DNA from: Chryseobacterium phocaeense
Lineage (GTDB): Bacteria > Bacteroidota > Bacteroidia > Flavobacteriales > Weeksellaceae
Length of the DNA: 64,000 nt
Direction of reading: 5' to 3'
Assembly: GCF_900169075.1 (NCBI RefSeq)
Contig: NZ_LT827015.1
Location: forward strand, 3,116,158 to 3,180,157
Made by a program: the position numbers and the translations under genes. Position 1 is the first letter of the stretch. Every line of letters starts with the position of its first letter. Below the pieces are notes generated by a model. That model worked only from the letters and a program-made list of their open reading frames with translations, had not been told where the DNA came from and ran no database searches. Below are positions 18,423 to 27,658 of the stretch, one piece after another.

Positions 18423-19106
18423 TTAAAGTCCACCTACCCTTTCCAGTTTCTCTGAGGCAGCCAGTCCATTGGGATTGCAACCCGGCTGTCCTTCAGGAAC
18501 TTCAAGGTTTTTCTTTTTATAGAACTCTGTCCAGAATTCATTGGTTCTCCCTGTTTTATGATCGATGAATGTCATGGGTTCCAGTTTGAAAATACTGCTT
18601 TCCCTGAATGCTCTTTCAATATAATCTGAACAGTAATAAGAATTTTCATCCAGAATATAATTGAAATTGTATGGTTTTCCCAGCATGGATTCTGCTTTTT
18701 TCAGGGCTGCAGGTACTGATTTCTGATATTCCGGTTTCAGGCGGTAGATGATTACTTTTTGCCCGTCATCAGACTGATCTTTGAGAAAATCGTCAAGTCT
18801 CTGCTTTTGAGAACCTCCTTTTGGAGCCGCGTGAAGCACATACCAATGATTATTTTTTGTTTCAACAATCCCGATATGGTCAAAAGATGCTTCTTTTTGC
18901 TTTTGAGTGACATTATTAATCGCCTCGGAAAGGCCGGTATCTTTTGCCGTGACAAACAGCAGATCCCCATTCTTTAACAATGCAGATTTAGCACGTGGAG
19001 TACAATACTGCAGCACAAACAGCACAGCAAAAAACATAATCCGGATGAATGCTCCTGCAGTTTTTGGAAAAGGATTTTTTTTGGACAAAATCATTTGATA
19101 GCTCAT
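18423..19106 (-). CDS. YiiX/YebB-like NlpC/P60 family cysteine hydrolase
   Basis: 227 residues. A hydrophobic N-terminus ends in a lipobox-like VLQYC, so it is a probable lipoprotein. The domain has NGDLLFVTAKDTGLSEAI, the catalytic His in SFDHIGIVE, and the Cys in YYCSDYIERAF, the circular-permuted papain-like arrangement of YiiX/YebB (former DUF830). Homologues are thought to act on lipids or peptide amides at the envelope, but this one's substrate is unknown. There may be an alternative start at the fifth codon. It appears to be a single-gene unit. Confidence 0.82.
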   Translation of the reverse strand: MSYQMILSKKNPFPKTAGAFIRIMFFAVLFVLQYCTPRAKSALLKNGDLLFVTAKDTGLSEAINNVTQKQKEASFDHIGIVETKNNHWYVLHAAPKGGSQKQRLDDFLKDQSDDGQKVIIYRLKPEYQKSVPAALKKAESMLGKPYNFNYILDENSYYCSDYIERAFRESSIFKLEPMTFIDHKTGRTNEFWTEFYKKKNLEVPEGQPGCNPNGLAASEKLERVGGL

Positions 19107-19270
19107 TAAGTGAACAAATTTACGAATTGAGTCTTACTTAAATAAAGCAATCAGTATCTTATTTTCACGCAGAATACATAGATAGTTGTGCTTACTTCTG
19201 CAGATGACCAGTGTATTTGTGTTTTGTGGTTTCATTTAAGTCCATGGAAAGAATTGCCATATTTAAAACA

Positions 19271-19732
19271 CTACTTCTTTTTTTTAAGCTGGGATTCATA
19301 AATACCGATCCAATCTTCCGGGGTCATTTTTTTGCTGACCTCAGCAATAAGCTCAAAGGGAATATCATCCAGTTTTTTAAAGCGGACACATGATTTCCCC
19401 ATGTCAAGTTTTCTTTTGGAATACTTTGGATACTCAGCTACAAACCAATCCAGAAGCTTAGGATCTGCATAGATGCCCATATGATAAAGTGCTATAAAAT
19501 TCTTTTGGGAAGCAAGCCCCATAAAAGGCAGCGGCGATCCCGGTGTGCAGTGATATCCTGCAGGATAGGTTTCAAGAGGGACATCCCAGCCTACCATTCC
19601 ATAGCTGACTGCTTCCTGAAAACCTTTTGGCAGATTACTGTTAATGGTATCAAATAATTTTCTGAATACTTCCTGTCTTTCTTCAGGAATTTTTGAGATA
19701 TAGTCGGCAACGGATTCTGCTGGAATTTGCAT
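19271..19732 (-). CDS. DUF1801 domain-containing protein
   Basis: 153 residues. It matches DUF1801 (YdhG/IraI-like fold): SVADYISKIPEERQEVFRKL, then EAVSYGMVGWDVPLETYPAGYH, FIALYHMGIYADPKLLDWF and MGKSCVRFKKLDDIPFEL. These are small cytoplasmic proteins of unknown function. The C-terminus is Lys-rich. There is no signal peptide and no close operon partner. Confidence 0.85.
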   Translation of the reverse strand: MQIPAESVADYISKIPEERQEVFRKLFDTINSNLPKGFQEAVSYGMVGWDVPLETYPAGYHCTPGSPLPFMGLASQKNFIALYHMGIYADPKLLDWFVAEYPKYSKRKLDMGKSCVRFKKLDDIPFELIAEVSKKMTPEDWIGIYESQLKKKK

Positions 19733-19798
19733 GTTCAGTAAGTTTAAATTTCTCTAAAATAATAAAAATTATGAATATGGTGTTTAAAAATTTATTCA

Positions 19799-19830
19799 TA
19801 AAAAAGCGACAGCACAATTCGTACTGCCGC
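19799..19830 (-). terminator. Terminator of the T9SS-secreted FnIII protein gene
   Basis: On the minus strand, GCGGCAGTAC, loop GAATT, GTGCTGTCGC (two G-T pairs), then a run of six T. It lies about 25 nt past the stop codon. Confidence 0.8.
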
Positions 19831-19854
19831 CGGGCTTATTTACATTAAAAAAAT

Positions 19855-21651
19855 TTATTTTTTAACCGCTTTTACTGTAGACTGTGATCCGTCTTTGAAA
19901 TAGATGGTCACAAAATACAGGCCTGTATTAAGTGTGCTCAGATCAAGTTCTTTTACAGCGCCGGTAAAGGTTTTTACCACTCTTCCAGAAGTATCTCCAA
20001 CTGTCACAGACTTCACTTCTCTGGTATCTGAAATGTACAGGATATCTTTAAACGGATTTGGATGAACTGCTGCTTTTTTCACACTATCTTTCACTTCTGA
20101 AGTGCTCAGCTGAGAACTTTCAACCGTAAAGTTATCAATGTAGAAATTGTAATCAGGATCGTCATTTACAGTTCCGTCTGTTGCATACAGTGCGAATACT
20201 GTGTTATTACTGTTATAACCGGTTAAAGTATAAACATACTGATTAGATGTATTGGATGGCGCATTTGACTCGTCCCAAGTTTCCAGAACAGTCCATGTAC
20301 TTCCTCCGTCATTAGACACCAAAAACTGAACAAGATCATCAGAACCCATTGGTGAGCTGCCGGTACCGGCGTATTCGGCTATACCGTAATCAAATTTCAC
20401 TTTATAGGTACCTCCTGAAAGATCAAAAGGCAGGGTCTTAAGCCATCCCGTTCTGTTGGTTGTATATAAATTGATTGTTGCAGATCCGCCTGTTCCTACA
20501 CCTAAGAATCCACCTGATCCCCAATATGAAGATGTTCCGCTAGGTCCTGTAGCCGGTGTGCCTCCGGAAAGCGCACTCGTCCAGCATGTTCCCGGGAAGC
20601 TGCTGAAGTTATTAGTATAGGCAGGCACCATAGTTCCGCATAAGGTGGTAAATGTACCGGCTGCCGACCAGCCACTCTGAGATGTTGCAGTATTACAATT
20701 GCTTCTTACCCAGTAATAATATGTTGTACTTGATAATAAGGATGGAATCGTGAAGGAAGTTCCTGTAACTCCCGGATGATTAGGGGTTGTTCCTGCCGTA
20801 GGTGCTGTATTGGTTGTACTGTAATAAATGTCGTAGCTTGCTGCCTGAACGCTGCCCGGCAACGCCCATGAAACCTGAGCTGAACTGGAAGTAAGTGTTC
20901 CTACCGGCTGAAGTGTAGGAGCGACACAATCTGTGTAAGCATCAGCTGAAAAAGCAAAAATATTGGCAATTCCCGATCCGCTTACTTTTTCAACCGTAAC
21001 GCTCTGAATCGGTTTTGTATGATTAGCCACATCAAGATTTAATGCTGACTGATACAGTCTTGGATTGGTAGAGTTCGGCTCCAGGACATTATTCGTTCTG
21101 TTGATTCTTCCAATTCCCTGAATCGCATAGCTTGACCCACCATACCAGTCGGAAATACTCACTCCGGAAAATACCTGGGTAGTATTATCGGTAAAATTTA
21201 CCGTTACATTTACAGTACATGTACCGCTACCACCGGTAGAAAGCATATAAATTTTAAAAGCAGGAACCGGGTTAAAAAAACTTAATGTTCCTGAATTGCT
21301 TCCTGTTGTGTTGCTTGCAATCCTCAGGGAATTGTTTCCGGACAGATCACCAAGCTGGAAACTTAATCCCGGCGTAGAGCCTACCACGGAATTAATGGTT
21401 CCGTTCGCCGGAAGTCCATAAGTAAGAGGTGTGCTGCTGGATGTAAGCTGAAAATCCCTTGCCACAAAAGCGAAAGATACTCCATCTACATCCTCTGTGG
21501 TAGATGTCATTGAGGAACCAACTCCGTTTGCAATTACATCTGCCGTATATCCGGATTGGACCGGCAGTGTTTGGAAATTCTGAGCACTCATTGTAGAAGC
21601 AGCACAAAAAGCCACAAAAGGCATAGCCTTTAATAGTAGATTTGTTTTCAT
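19855..21651 (-). CDS. T9SS type A sorting domain protein with fibronectin type III domain
   Basis: 598 residues. A signal peptide (LKAMPFVAFCAASTMSAQ) comes first. A Ser/Thr/Asn-rich N-terminal domain (about 25-240) precedes one FnIII domain (about 242-337, starting DCVAPTLQPVGTLTSSSAQV). A MAM/concanavalin-like region of about 345-510 follows. The last 70 residues (HPNPFKDILYISD ... LNTGLYFVTIYFKDG) are the type A type IX secretion sorting domain. It should be exported by the T9SS and attached to the cell surface or released. No catalytic motif is recognised, so it may be an adhesin or carbohydrate-binding protein. Confidence 0.9.
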   Translation of the reverse strand: MKTNLLLKAMPFVAFCAASTMSAQNFQTLPVQSGYTADVIANGVGSSMTSTTEDVDGVSFAFVARDFQLTSSSTPLTYGLPANGTINSVVGSTPGLSFQLGDLSGNNSLRIASNTTGSNSGTLSFFNPVPAFKIYMLSTGGSGTCTVNVTVNFTDNTTQVFSGVSISDWYGGSSYAIQGIGRINRTNNVLEPNSTNPRLYQSALNLDVANHTKPIQSVTVEKVSGSGIANIFAFSADAYTDCVAPTLQPVGTLTSSSAQVSWALPGSVQAASYDIYYSTTNTAPTAGTTPNHPGVTGTSFTIPSLLSSTTYYYWVRSNCNTATSQSGWSAAGTFTTLCGTMVPAYTNNFSSFPGTCWTSALSGGTPATGPSGTSSYWGSGGFLGVGTGGSATINLYTTNRTGWLKTLPFDLSGGTYKVKFDYGIAEYAGTGSSPMGSDDLVQFLVSNDGGSTWTVLETWDESNAPSNTSNQYVYTLTGYNSNNTVFALYATDGTVNDDPDYNFYIDNFTVESSQLSTSEVKDSVKKAAVHPNPFKDILYISDTREVKSVTVGDTSGRVVKTFTGAVKELDLSTLNTGLYFVTIYFKDGSQSTVKAVKK

Positions 21652-21993
21652 AATTATTATTTATTAGCGTTGAAATTTAATGAAAAAATCAATACAAAAT
21701 CAATATTTTTGAAAATAAATCAAACATTTATTATTTATATTAAAATATCAACAATAAAACCTTACAAGAAAAGATTAAATTATCGATTAACCAAATGCTT
21801 TATTCACATTTTAATATATTATTTTAACAATTTCAGGCATTTTGATATATATATTTATATCAGACATCAATGTATAAGAATGAAAGTTACAGAAAAAGAA
21901 AGCAATAATCAATTTTAGTCATCTGATTTTCAGAATAATTTAAAAGCAACCAAAATGAACAACAGGTTATTTTATTATTGGGAAATTAAATCT
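21652..21993. other. Very AT-rich divergent intergenic region
   Basis: This lies between the T9SS gene (leftward) and the aminotransferase (rightward) and holds no credible coding sequence. A run of TATATATATTTATAT-like DNA (21843-21860) suggests easily melted DNA. Promoters for both genes must lie here. Confidence 0.45.
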
Positions 21994-22001
21994 TATTTTT
22001 G
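21994..22001 (+). promoter_or_regulatory. -7 element upstream of the aminotransferase gene
   Basis: TATTTTTG, a full TAnnTTTG match ending 20 nt before the ATG at 22022. The nearest TTG (21978-21980) leaves a spacer of only 13 nt, so the -33 element is uncertain. Confidence 0.5.
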
Positions 22002-22021
22002 CCATACAAATTTTTTGAACA

Positions 22022-23227
22022 ATGCCGAATATTTCAAACAGAGCACAGCATATGCCGGCTTCACCGGTAAGAAAACTGGTTCCTTATGCTTTAAAAGCCA
22101 AACAGCAGGGAATAAAAGTATATCACCTTAATATCGGGCAACCCGATATTGAAACACCGGAAACCGCTTTAAATGCTTTAAAAAATATTGACCTTAAAGT
22201 ATTGGAATATGCACTTTCCGAAGGTAATATAGAATACAGAAAGGCTCTTACGGAGTATTATCATAGTTTAGGATTTGCGGACTTAACTCCTGATAACTTC
22301 ATCGTTAGCAATGGAGGATCCGAAGCTCTGAATTTTGCTATTTCCACTTTATGTGATGACGGCGACGAGGTGATCATCCCTGAACCTTACTATGCCAATT
22401 ACAATGGCTTTACCAGTACGTTCAATGTGCATGTGGTGGCAGTTCCGTCTACTATTGATACAGGATTTGCCCTTCCTCCGATTGAAGAATTTGAGAAAAA
22501 AATCACAGAAAAAACAAGAGCCATTGTAATCTGCAACCCGGGGAATCCTACAGGATACCTTTACACGCGTGAAGAGCTTCAAAAGCTTGCTGAAATTGCT
22601 TTAAAATATGACATCGTTGTGATCTCCGATGAAGTATACAGGGAATATGTATATGACGGAAAACAACAGATATCCATGCTGGATTTTCCTGAACTTAAAG
22701 AAAACTGCATCATCATTGATTCAGAATCCAAACGTTATTCAATGTGCGGAGTGAGAATCGGATGTATGGTAACCCGTTCTAAAAAGATTCACGATGCAGC
22801 TATGCTTTTTGCGCAGGCAAGACTAAGCCCGGTTCTTTTAGGCCAGATTGCTGCAACGGCTGCACACCAGAATGACGGAGCCTACATCAGATCAGTAAGG
22901 GAAGAATATACCCACAGAAGAAATATCCTGGTAGATCTTCTGAATGCTATCCCGGGCGTTATCTGCCCTAAACCAAGAGGTGCATTCTATTGTGTAGCAG
23001 AGCTTCCGGTAGATGATACTGAGAAATTTGCACAATGGCTTTTAGAAAAATATTCCCACAATAAAGAAACCATCATGGTAGCTCCTGCCGGAGGTTTCTA
23101 CAGCGATCCTGAATTAGGTAAAAAGCAGGTAAGAATTGCATACGTGCTGAAAGAGGAAGATCTTAAAAGAAGTGCTGAAATCCTGAAAGATGCTTTAAAG
23201 AAATACAGAGAAGAATTCAGTCTCTAA
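22022..23227 (+). CDS. pyridoxal phosphate-dependent aminotransferase (class I/II)
   Basis: 401 residues. The aspartate-aminotransferase fold I pattern is complete: NGGSEAL (phosphate contact), CNPGNPTG (Asn172), SDEVYREY (Asp203, Tyr206) and SESKRYSMCGVRIG with the PLP lysine Lys237, then an Arg near the C-terminus for the substrate carboxylate. It transfers amino groups between an amino acid and a 2-oxo acid in the cytoplasm. Aspartate or aromatic substrates are plausible, but the substrate cannot be fixed from sequence alone. A small lipoprotein gene and murB follow closely on the same strand. Confidence 0.92.
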   Translation: MPNISNRAQHMPASPVRKLVPYALKAKQQGIKVYHLNIGQPDIETPETALNALKNIDLKVLEYALSEGNIEYRKALTEYYHSLGFADLTPDNFIVSNGGSEALNFAISTLCDDGDEVIIPEPYYANYNGFTSTFNVHVVAVPSTIDTGFALPPIEEFEKKITEKTRAIVICNPGNPTGYLYTREELQKLAEIALKYDIVVISDEVYREYVYDGKQQISMLDFPELKENCIIIDSESKRYSMCGVRIGCMVTRSKKIHDAAMLFAQARLSPVLLGQIAATAAHQNDGAYIRSVREEYTHRRNILVDLLNAIPGVICPKPRGAFYCVAELPVDDTEKFAQWLLEKYSHNKETIMVAPAGGFYSDPELGKKQVRIAYVLKEEDLKRSAEILKDALKKYREEFSL

Positions 23228-23238
23228 AAATATTACTC

Positions 23239-23727
23239 ATGATGCCGGCACTAAAAAATACCTCCCTGAAGCTTCTGCTTTCAATATTTTTGCTGCCGGC
23301 ATTTTTTTCCTGTGACAAGAAGAAGGATAACTCCCGCAGTCCTCACAAAAACCCGAATGAAATAACTTTCATCAGTGTATCCGATATCGGGGGAGATCAG
23401 GGAGATTATAAGATTATTAAAGTCACCAAAGATTCCATTCATGCAGAAATGGGCATCACAGCCCGCCAGACCCATAAAGAGTGGGATTCTGTCATCAGTG
23501 CTCACACCTGGGAGTATCTTATTTCATCTATCAATGTCAAAGACCTTGACGAGATTCAAAGCTCACCAAGCAAGCAGTCTGTGGACGGCATAGACGAAAC
23601 TTTTCAGATCAGGACTCCGAAAAAGGCTCATATTTATGTGAATTCTTATGCGGATACCATACATTACAAACAACTGAAACAGTTTAAAGAACAACTCACC
23701 CTCATTATTCCAAAAGAATACAGATAA
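23239..23727 (+). CDS. hypothetical lipoprotein
   Basis: 162 residues, family not recognised. A lipoprotein signal (LLLSIFLLPAFFSC, with Cys followed by DKKKDNS) indicates a membrane-anchored periplasmic or surface protein. The mature part is hydrophilic and mixed alpha/beta, with the stretch EITFISVSDIGGDQGDYKI near its start. The gene begins 11 nt after the aminotransferase and ends 3 nt before murB, so it is probably co-transcribed with both, although no functional link is apparent. Confidence 0.75.
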   Translation: MMPALKNTSLKLLLSIFLLPAFFSCDKKKDNSRSPHKNPNEITFISVSDIGGDQGDYKIIKVTKDSIHAEMGITARQTHKEWDSVISAHTWEYLISSINVKDLDEIQSSPSKQSVDGIDETFQIRTPKKAHIYVNSYADTIHYKQLKQFKEQLTLIIPKEYR

Positions 23728-23730
23728 ACC

Positions 23731-24744
23731 ATGCAAGAAAATTTTTCCTTACAGCCTTTTAATACATTTGGTGTTGATGTCAACGCAAAATATTTTACTG
23801 AAGTAGAGACTATTGACGAACTGAAGGACGCCATCCGTTATTCAAAAGAGCATCATCTTTCCGTTTTATTTTTAGGAGGGGGAAGCAATATCCTGCTGAC
23901 CAGGGATTTCGACGGACTTGCTATAAAACTAAGCCTGAAAGGAATTTCGGAAGAAGATCTTAACGAAAATGAAGTTCTGGTCACTGCAAAAGCTGGGGAA
24001 AACTGGCATGAATTCGTATTGTACAGTCTTGAAAAAAATTATGGCGGTCTCGAAAACCTTTCACTGATTCCCGGAAATGTGGGTACCTCACCGATGCAGA
24101 ATATCGGGGCTTACGGAACGGAGATCAAGGATATTTTTGTAAGCTGTACCGTTCTGGACCTGGAAAATCTTGAGCCCAGAATCTTCGATCTTGAGAATTG
24201 TCATTTTGGGTACAGGGATTCTGTATTCAAGCAGGAAGGAAAAGGCAAATATGTGATTCTGGATGTCAGCTTTAAATTAACAAAGAAGAATCACCACATC
24301 AAAACAGAATATGGCGCGATAAAGACTGAACTTGAAAATCTGGGAATTACAGATCCTACCATCCAGGATGTTTCGAAAGCTGTTATTCATATCAGACAGA
24401 GCAAGCTGCCGGATCCGAAAGAAATCGGAAATGCAGGAAGTTTTTTTAAAAACCCAACGATTCCTCTCATCCAGTTTGAAAATCTGAAACAAAAATTTGA
24501 AAATATTCCAGGTTATCCAAATGGAGACATGGTAAAAGTACCTGCAGGATGGCTGATTGAGCAATGCGGATGGAAAGGAAAACAGATTGGAAATGCAGCT
24601 TCTCATAAACTTCAGGCATTGGTTATTGTGAATGCAACCGGAAAAGCTACTGGAAAAGAAATTTTTGATTTTTCCACAGAAATTATCAATTCGGTTAAAG
24701 AAAAGTTCGGTGTAGAGCTGGAAAGGGAGGTGAATATTATATAA
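23731..24744 (+). CDS. murB: UDP-N-acetylmuramate dehydrogenase
   Basis: 337 residues, the long type I form as in E. coli. An FAD-binding domain (LFLGGGSNILLT and LIPGNVGTSPMQNIGAYG) and the C-terminal substrate domain are both present. Catalytic residues are visible: Arg in GYRDSVFK, Ser in NAGSFFKNP and Glu in the last residues (VELEREVNII). It reduces enolpyruvyl-UDP-GlcNAc to UDP-MurNAc with NADPH in the cytoplasm, the step after MurA. It starts 3 nt after the lipoprotein gene. Confidence 0.97.
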   Translation: MQENFSLQPFNTFGVDVNAKYFTEVETIDELKDAIRYSKEHHLSVLFLGGGSNILLTRDFDGLAIKLSLKGISEEDLNENEVLVTAKAGENWHEFVLYSLEKNYGGLENLSLIPGNVGTSPMQNIGAYGTEIKDIFVSCTVLDLENLEPRIFDLENCHFGYRDSVFKQEGKGKYVILDVSFKLTKKNHHIKTEYGAIKTELENLGITDPTIQDVSKAVIHIRQSKLPDPKEIGNAGSFFKNPTIPLIQFENLKQKFENIPGYPNGDMVKVPAGWLIEQCGWKGKQIGNAASHKLQALVIVNATGKATGKEIFDFSTEIINSVKEKFGVELEREVNII

Positions 24745-24825
24745 ATACGCCTGTATATTATGTAATTTTTTTCCAATTATAATTCTGACTTTTGTCAATT
24801 ATTTTAATTTATTCTAAATAAGTAA

Positions 24826-24855
24826 TTGATAACATTATAAAATTCAATACTTTTG
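24826..24855 (+). promoter_or_regulatory. Promoter of the TonB/DUF4876/DUF6850/peroxidase operon
   Basis: TTG (24826-24828), a 19-nt spacer, then TACTTTTG (24848-24855). The predicted leader is about 25 nt. An imperfect palindrome with TTATTT/AAATAA arms (24799-24821) lies just upstream of the -33 element; it is too AT-rich to call a regulator site. Confidence 0.65.
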
Positions 24856-24883
24856 CGGTCAATTTTATTTAGACAAAATACGA

Positions 24884-27637
24884 ATGACCAGGTTTTTATA
24901 TTTCGCTTTTCTTCTCCTTTTTTCTACACAGTCCCTGTATGCGCAGGATGAAAAATCTTCAGTAAGCATTAAGGTTTTAAATGAAAGCAACAAAGAGCTA
25001 AGCGGAGTTTCTGTTAGTATTGATGAGTCCACAGTCACAACGGATAAAGAAGGAAATACAAATATTCCCCTCTCGAAAGGAAAACATACCATCAAAATTT
25101 CGTATCCGGAATATGAGGATAAGGAACTCACAGTAAACATTACTTCCCCTCAGTCTATTACTATTAACCTTAAGCCGGTCAATAAACTGGAAGAGGTTGT
25201 TATATTCTCCAAGGAAAGCAAAGGATTAACCACTAAATCCATCATAGACAGACAGGCGATGCAGCATTTGCAGCCGTCAAGTTTTACCGATCTTATGGAA
25301 CTGCTTCCCGGCGGACTGGCTAAATTCCCTTCTTTAAACGGAGTAAATAAGGCTACTTTAAGAGAAAATACCGGGGGACTTTCGGGGGACAAGTACAGCA
25401 CCTCATCACTGGGTGTTCAATTTATGGTAGATGACAATATCATCAATTCTAATGCAGATCTGCAGCTTTCAGTAGATCCCAAACAGTTTTTAGAAGGCCC
25501 TAAAGGTAGAGAAACCGCTTATTCGGGGGTAGATATGAGAACAATTTCTACAAATGATATTGAAAAAGTAGAGATTATCAGAGGAATTCCCTCAGCATCT
25601 TATGGAGACCTTACTTCCGGACTGATCAAAATAGAACGTAAAATAGGACAGTCTCCTTTACAGGCAAGATTCAAGGCGGATGGATACAGCAAACAGTATT
25701 ACGTAAGCAAAGGATTTAAAATAACGGATAAATGGCAGCTGAGCGCCAGTGCAGATTATCTGGATTCCAAATCTGATCCTACGAATGAATTTGAAAACTT
25801 CCAGCGTATCACAGCCTCAATCCGTTCCAAAAAAATATCAAATCTATGGGGCAGACCTTTGGAATGGAGATCTAATATCGATTTTTCGACGAATATTGAT
25901 AAAATGAAGTATGATCCGGATAACGGATATCCGTCAACGGATAAATATGAATCCACGAATACAAGAATCAGCCTGACCAACAATTTCATTTATCAGCTGG
26001 ACAAGGCTTCGTTCTTCAACAAACTTACCTTAAATACAGCTATCCGTCAGGGCTTTGAAAAGATTGATCAGGTAAAACTGATCCAGCTCTCCGGGCCTCG
26101 CTCATTCTCCTTAGCTACTGAGCAGGGCGAAAATGTAGGATTTTATCCCAACCTCCGGTATGTAGCCAATTTTTCAACAGAAGGAAGACCTCTGGATATC
26201 ACGGCTTTATTCAAAGCCAATGGAATCAGAAAAACAGGTGGAATTACCCACAACTATGAAGCGGGCCTTGACTGGAGATACTCCAAGAATAACGGAAAAG
26301 GTCTCCAATATGATATGAGAACTCCTCCGTCTGCCTCTGTCAATATAGAAAGACCGAGAGCATATGATGAGATTCCGGGATCTAATCTTTTATCTGCTTT
26401 TATCGGGGACCAGATGAACTACAGTCTTGATCAGCATAAATTTACTTTATATGCGGGTTTAAGGATGTCTAAAAATTTAGGAATTGATGAATCATTCGCG
26501 ATCAGTAAAAAAGTTTTCACCGAACCCAGATTGAATTTCCAGTACAATCTTCCGCATCTGATGATCAATAATTATCCTCTGAAGACGGACATTACTTTAG
26601 GATATGGTCTTTTCTACAAGCAGCCTACACTTCTGATGCTTTACCCGAATAGGGAATACTGGGATTACACCCAGCTGAATTACTATCATAATGATGAGCA
26701 GTACCGCTATGTCAATTTCATGACCTATGTTCAGTCGAGAGAAAATAAGGCTATTGAGGCGGCCAAAAGTATTAAAAAGGAAATCCGTCTTGATCTGAGC
26801 TACAGAAACCATGAGCTTTTCGTTACGTATTTTAAAGAAGATATGAATAATGGTTTCCGTAATATGGTTCATACGGCGGCTCATTCTTACAAGCAGTACG
26901 ATGCTACACAGGTTGATCTCTCCCAATGGACTCCTAACGGGCCGGATCTTACAAACGTACCGTACGAACTAAAAACAAACCTTGGAGAATATCTGGTTAC
27001 AGAAAACGGAAGTGAAACCTTAAAACAGGGTATTGAATTCGGATATACTTCACCAAGGGTAAAAGCTATTAATACAAGATTTACGTTTACCGGTGCCTGG
27101 TTTAAAACCCAGTACAGAAACTCTGTGCCTTTTGCTTTCAAACCGAGTGTATCAATCGGTGTGGGACCATTCCCTTATTACGGAATTTATAAAAATGATG
27201 ATGGTTATAATAATTCCAACATCAATTACAATTTACTGATTGACACTTATCTTCCAAGCCTGGATCTGATTGTTTCAGCCTCCTTCCAGGGAAGTCTGTA
27301 TGATCACAGGGTCAATGACAGAAGAATTGCCGAGCCCATTTCCTATTATGGGGCAGATGGCATTATTCACCCTTTTACGGATGCGGACAGAACGGACATC
27401 TATAAGCAGTGGCTGGTAAGAAATGTATCCGTAACCGATAATTTAGACAGGTTAACCACTTTTACACTCACTGGAAATATTAAAATAACGAAAAGCATCT
27501 ATAAAGCCTTAAAGACTTCATTGTTTGTCAACAGGCTTTTTAATTACAGTGCTCCTTATACTTTCAATAATGTAAAAGTGTATAGAAAAGGACTGAACAC
27601 TCCGTATTTCGGAATGGAATTAAATTATAATTTTTAA
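24884..27637 (+). CDS. TonB-dependent outer-membrane receptor
   Basis: 917 residues. A signal peptide (FAFLLLFSTQSLYAQ) leads to a carboxypeptidase-regulatory-like beta-sandwich domain (about 27-95). A plug domain (about 100-235) with EKVEIIRGIPSASYGDLTSGLIKIERK comes next. The rest is a 22-strand-type barrel ending in a C-terminal Phe (FGMELNYNF). This is the Bacteroidota active importer of an iron complex or other large ligand, powered by TonB. No SusD partner follows; instead DUF4876 and DUF6850 genes do. It is the first gene of a four-gene unit with short gaps. Confidence 0.92.
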   Translation: MTRFLYFAFLLLFSTQSLYAQDEKSSVSIKVLNESNKELSGVSVSIDESTVTTDKEGNTNIPLSKGKHTIKISYPEYEDKELTVNITSPQSITINLKPVNKLEEVVIFSKESKGLTTKSIIDRQAMQHLQPSSFTDLMELLPGGLAKFPSLNGVNKATLRENTGGLSGDKYSTSSLGVQFMVDDNIINSNADLQLSVDPKQFLEGPKGRETAYSGVDMRTISTNDIEKVEIIRGIPSASYGDLTSGLIKIERKIGQSPLQARFKADGYSKQYYVSKGFKITDKWQLSASADYLDSKSDPTNEFENFQRITASIRSKKISNLWGRPLEWRSNIDFSTNIDKMKYDPDNGYPSTDKYESTNTRISLTNNFIYQLDKASFFNKLTLNTAIRQGFEKIDQVKLIQLSGPRSFSLATEQGENVGFYPNLRYVANFSTEGRPLDITALFKANGIRKTGGITHNYEAGLDWRYSKNNGKGLQYDMRTPPSASVNIERPRAYDEIPGSNLLSAFIGDQMNYSLDQHKFTLYAGLRMSKNLGIDESFAISKKVFTEPRLNFQYNLPHLMINNYPLKTDITLGYGLFYKQPTLLMLYPNREYWDYTQLNYYHNDEQYRYVNFMTYVQSRENKAIEAAKSIKKEIRLDLSYRNHELFVTYFKEDMNNGFRNMVHTAAHSYKQYDATQVDLSQWTPNGPDLTNVPYELKTNLGEYLVTENGSETLKQGIEFGYTSPRVKAINTRFTFTGAWFKTQYRNSVPFAFKPSVSIGVGPFPYYGIYKNDDGYNNSNINYNLLIDTYLPSLDLIVSASFQGSLYDHRVNDRRIAEPISYYGADGIIHPFTDADRTDIYKQWLVRNVSVTDNLDRLTTFTLTGNIKITKSIYKALKTSLFVNRLFNYSAPYTFNNVKVYRKGLNTPYFGMELNYNF

Positions 27638-27658
27638 TATATATCAAAAGAAAACAAC

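Noticed and set aside
18423..19106. Palindrome 18279-18317 as terminator only
   Set aside because: It lies about 100 nt past this gene and could end its transcript, but the exact placement of a full -33 box in its centre favours an operator; both roles are possible.
21670..21918. 82-residue plus-strand ORF in the AT-rich spacer
   Set aside because: It begins with a non-ATG codon, its composition (Ile, Tyr, Asn, Lys) is that of random AT-rich DNA, and no domain or signal is seen.
24799..24821. Fur box before the TonB operon
   Set aside because: TTATTT/AAATAA arms pair, but the centre does not, and such AT-rich words are expected by chance in this genome.
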